From: an uncultured Colwellia sp.
GTDB taxonomy: Bacteria; Pseudomonadota; Gammaproteobacteria; Enterobacterales; Alteromonadaceae
Reading direction: 5' to 3'
Assembly (NCBI GenBank): GCA_913058245.1
Contig: CAJXQJ010000007.1
Location: 106,492-170,491, forward strand
DNA: 64,000 nt
Shown here piece after piece: positions 62,977 through 64,000 of this stretch. Every line of letters begins with the position of its first letter. Position 1 is the stretch's first letter. The notes under the pieces are model-generated. The model was not told the origin of the DNA. It saw only the letters and a program-made list of their open reading frames with translations, and did no database searches. A program made the position numbers and the translations under genes.

Positions 62977-63720
62977 TTAGTTATTGAGCTTAGCTAAAGT
63001 TTCTTTTTTTGCACCACCAGCTATAGCAGCTGCTATTGCTGAGTCTTTATCAAAACCAGAATCAATAGCTGCGTTAACAATGCCTTTGTTATGGTCATCA
63101 GTACTTTCAGTAACTGCAGTAGTCACCACTGTTTCAGCTTCTTGTGGAAATAACGCTAATATTTCTTTTACGATATTAGTTGCTTGTTCGGGTATCGCGG
63201 TAATTGCCGCAGTTAAAATATCTAAAACCTTAGAAGGGTAGCTTGTAGCCGTATTATTAACGATATTGTTCATATCATATGGTTCTGTTCTTATGGCAAC
63301 ACGCACAATGTTTTCTAATTCGCTGGGGCTATACTGCACAGCGGTATTAACAATTTCTTGAGCATATGCAGGTTCTGCTTTAATCGCAATTTTTACCAAT
63401 TCGCTACTAGGAGCAACATCTGCTTTTATAACATTTTCTATTACATCGCACGCTAGAACAGGCTCTGCTGATAATGCACCTAACATAATTTGGCGATATT
63501 TTTCAGGGTATCTTTCCAAAGCAACTGACATAACGACATCAACTTTCTCTGGATAGCGAGAAAGAATTGAATGAACGCTACTTTTTATACTTCTGTGTTT
63601 TTTAACTTGTTGGTTTAATATTTTGGCAATTAAACGTTCCTGTTTATACTCAGCATAATCCTTTGCGATAACTGAACTACTAATTCCAGCAAGCATCAAC
63701 AAGATGATTAGTTTTTTCAT
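62977..63720 (-). CDS. Exported protein built of ten 15-residue repeats
   Basis: This 247-residue protein has a signal peptide (MKKLIILLMLAGISSSVIA). Residues 55-204 divide without gaps into ten 15-residue units, for example RYPEKVDVVMSVALE, RYPEKYRQIMLGALS, AEPAYAQEIVNTAVQ and AIPEQATNIVKEILA, with the pattern xxPxxxxxIVxxAIx. Pro at position 3 (moved to 5 in one unit) followed by a short helix suggests a superhelical alpha solenoid. The preceding 15 residues look like a degenerate eleventh unit. A short tail follows (AIDSGFDKDSAIAAAIAGGA). The family was not recognised. It is probably a periplasmic binding scaffold. Confidence 0.8.
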   Translation of the reverse strand: MKKLIILLMLAGISSSVIAKDYAEYKQERLIAKILNQQVKKHRSIKSSVHSILSRYPEKVDVVMSVALERYPEKYRQIMLGALSAEPVLACDVIENVIKADVAPSSELVKIAIKAEPAYAQEIVNTAVQYSPSELENIVRVAIRTEPYDMNNIVNNTATSYPSKVLDILTAAITAIPEQATNIVKEILALFPQEAETVVTTAVTESTDDHNKGIVNAAIDSGFDKDSAIAAAIAGGAKKETLAKLNN

Positions 63721-63946
63721 TTGTTATGCTCTCTTGGTAAATTTATTTCATTTACGCTTTATTATTTTTATGTGCAAAATAATATAGTGTATAAAATAAT
63801 TATTATCTCCTGTGTTTTTATACATGATAAATTCGTAATTATGCAGATAACCGATTTTTAACCTACCTTATTAGTCTGTTAAATAGTCATATGGTTCAAT
63901 AAAAAAGCAAACAAACAATTTTCTGCAAATTAAATGCATTTAGCGG

Positions 63947-63974
63947 TTGACGGCGAGCCAAAAATCTCTAAAAT
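63947..63974 (+). promoter_or_regulatory. Candidate strong promoter at the window end with stringent-type discriminator
   Basis: TTGACG (63947-63952) and TAAAAT (63969-63974) lie 16 bp apart, preceded by AT-rich DNA that could act as an UP element and followed by GCGCTCC, a GC-rich discriminator. This is the profile of rRNA/tRNA promoters. The remaining gap 63721-63946 holds no gene that could be seen. The gene it drives is beyond the window. Confidence 0.65.
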
Positions 63975-64000
63975 GCGCTCCACTTCTTCGGGGCAACCCA

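Overview
The window reads as a chromosomal segment of a marine gammaproteobacterium of the Alteromonadales, most like Colwellia or Thalassotalea. The evidence is the low GC content, the conserved prmA - dusB - fis - purH - purD block at the right, and many small Alteromonadales-type families (DUF3081, TIGR02450, DUF3429). The genus is an inference from gene content and order, not from a database comparison.

Region 1 (1 to about 20,330) is an AT-rich accessory island. Its left part (1-7,600) looks like an integrated plasmid or plasmid-like element. It holds a putative HUH-type relaxase/replication protein, a winged-helix replication initiator preceded by five iterons spaced 21-22 bp apart, an ArdC-like antirestriction protein, and small orphan genes. 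Two of the small genes share a conserved 124-nt leader with an identical nested hairpin. The right part (7,678-19,969) is a defence-like block: a complete Type III restriction-modification pair (mod, res), a GHKL ATPase fused to a PD-(D/E)XK-like nuclease, a methylase-like winged-helix protein, a DUF4145/Sel1/SEC-C protein, a small PD-(D/E)XK-like protein, a YjbR protein, and three coiled-coil orphans in one operon. A 50-residue remnant of a second yjbR gene lies at 20,332-20,484, close to the apparent island edge.

Region 2 (20,500-31,800) starts with an AraC-type regulator and an NTF2/DJ-1 fusion. Next comes a minus-strand operon of a coiled-coil protein, a transmembrane OmpA-family protein, a Rab-like small GTPase and a GGDEF/EAL protein, which looks like one GTPase-to-c-di-GMP signalling unit. 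After it come a LysR/VOC divergent pair, three overlapping small genes, an SDR and a DUF3429 protein.

Region 3 (31,968-40,369, minus strand) resembles the Bacteroidetes hmu haem-uptake locus: TonB-dependent receptor, HmuY-like lipoprotein, ExbB/TolQ-like and DUF2149 proteins, and a membrane-anchored periplasmic CobN-like protein (HmuS-like). A strong hairpin separates receptor plus HmuY from the rest. A PadR regulator with two palindromic candidate operators, its membrane partner and a WD40 lipoprotein follow on the plus strand.

Region 4 (43,160-56,208) holds a YfiR/YfiN-like c-di-GMP module with an outer-membrane protein, an S9 peptidase, two tandem alkaline phosphatases behind a candidate Pho box, a siroheme synthase with a degenerate methylase half, rraA, and a solute-binding protein. 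Region 5 (56,371-62,895) is the housekeeping prmA, dusB-fis, purH, methyltransferase, purD block. It is followed by a periplasmic protein made of ten exact-length 15-residue repeats, and at the extreme right by a promoter with a GC-rich discriminator pointing out of the window, plausibly for an rRNA or tRNA operon. No tRNA, rRNA, CRISPR array or insertion sequence was recognised inside the window.
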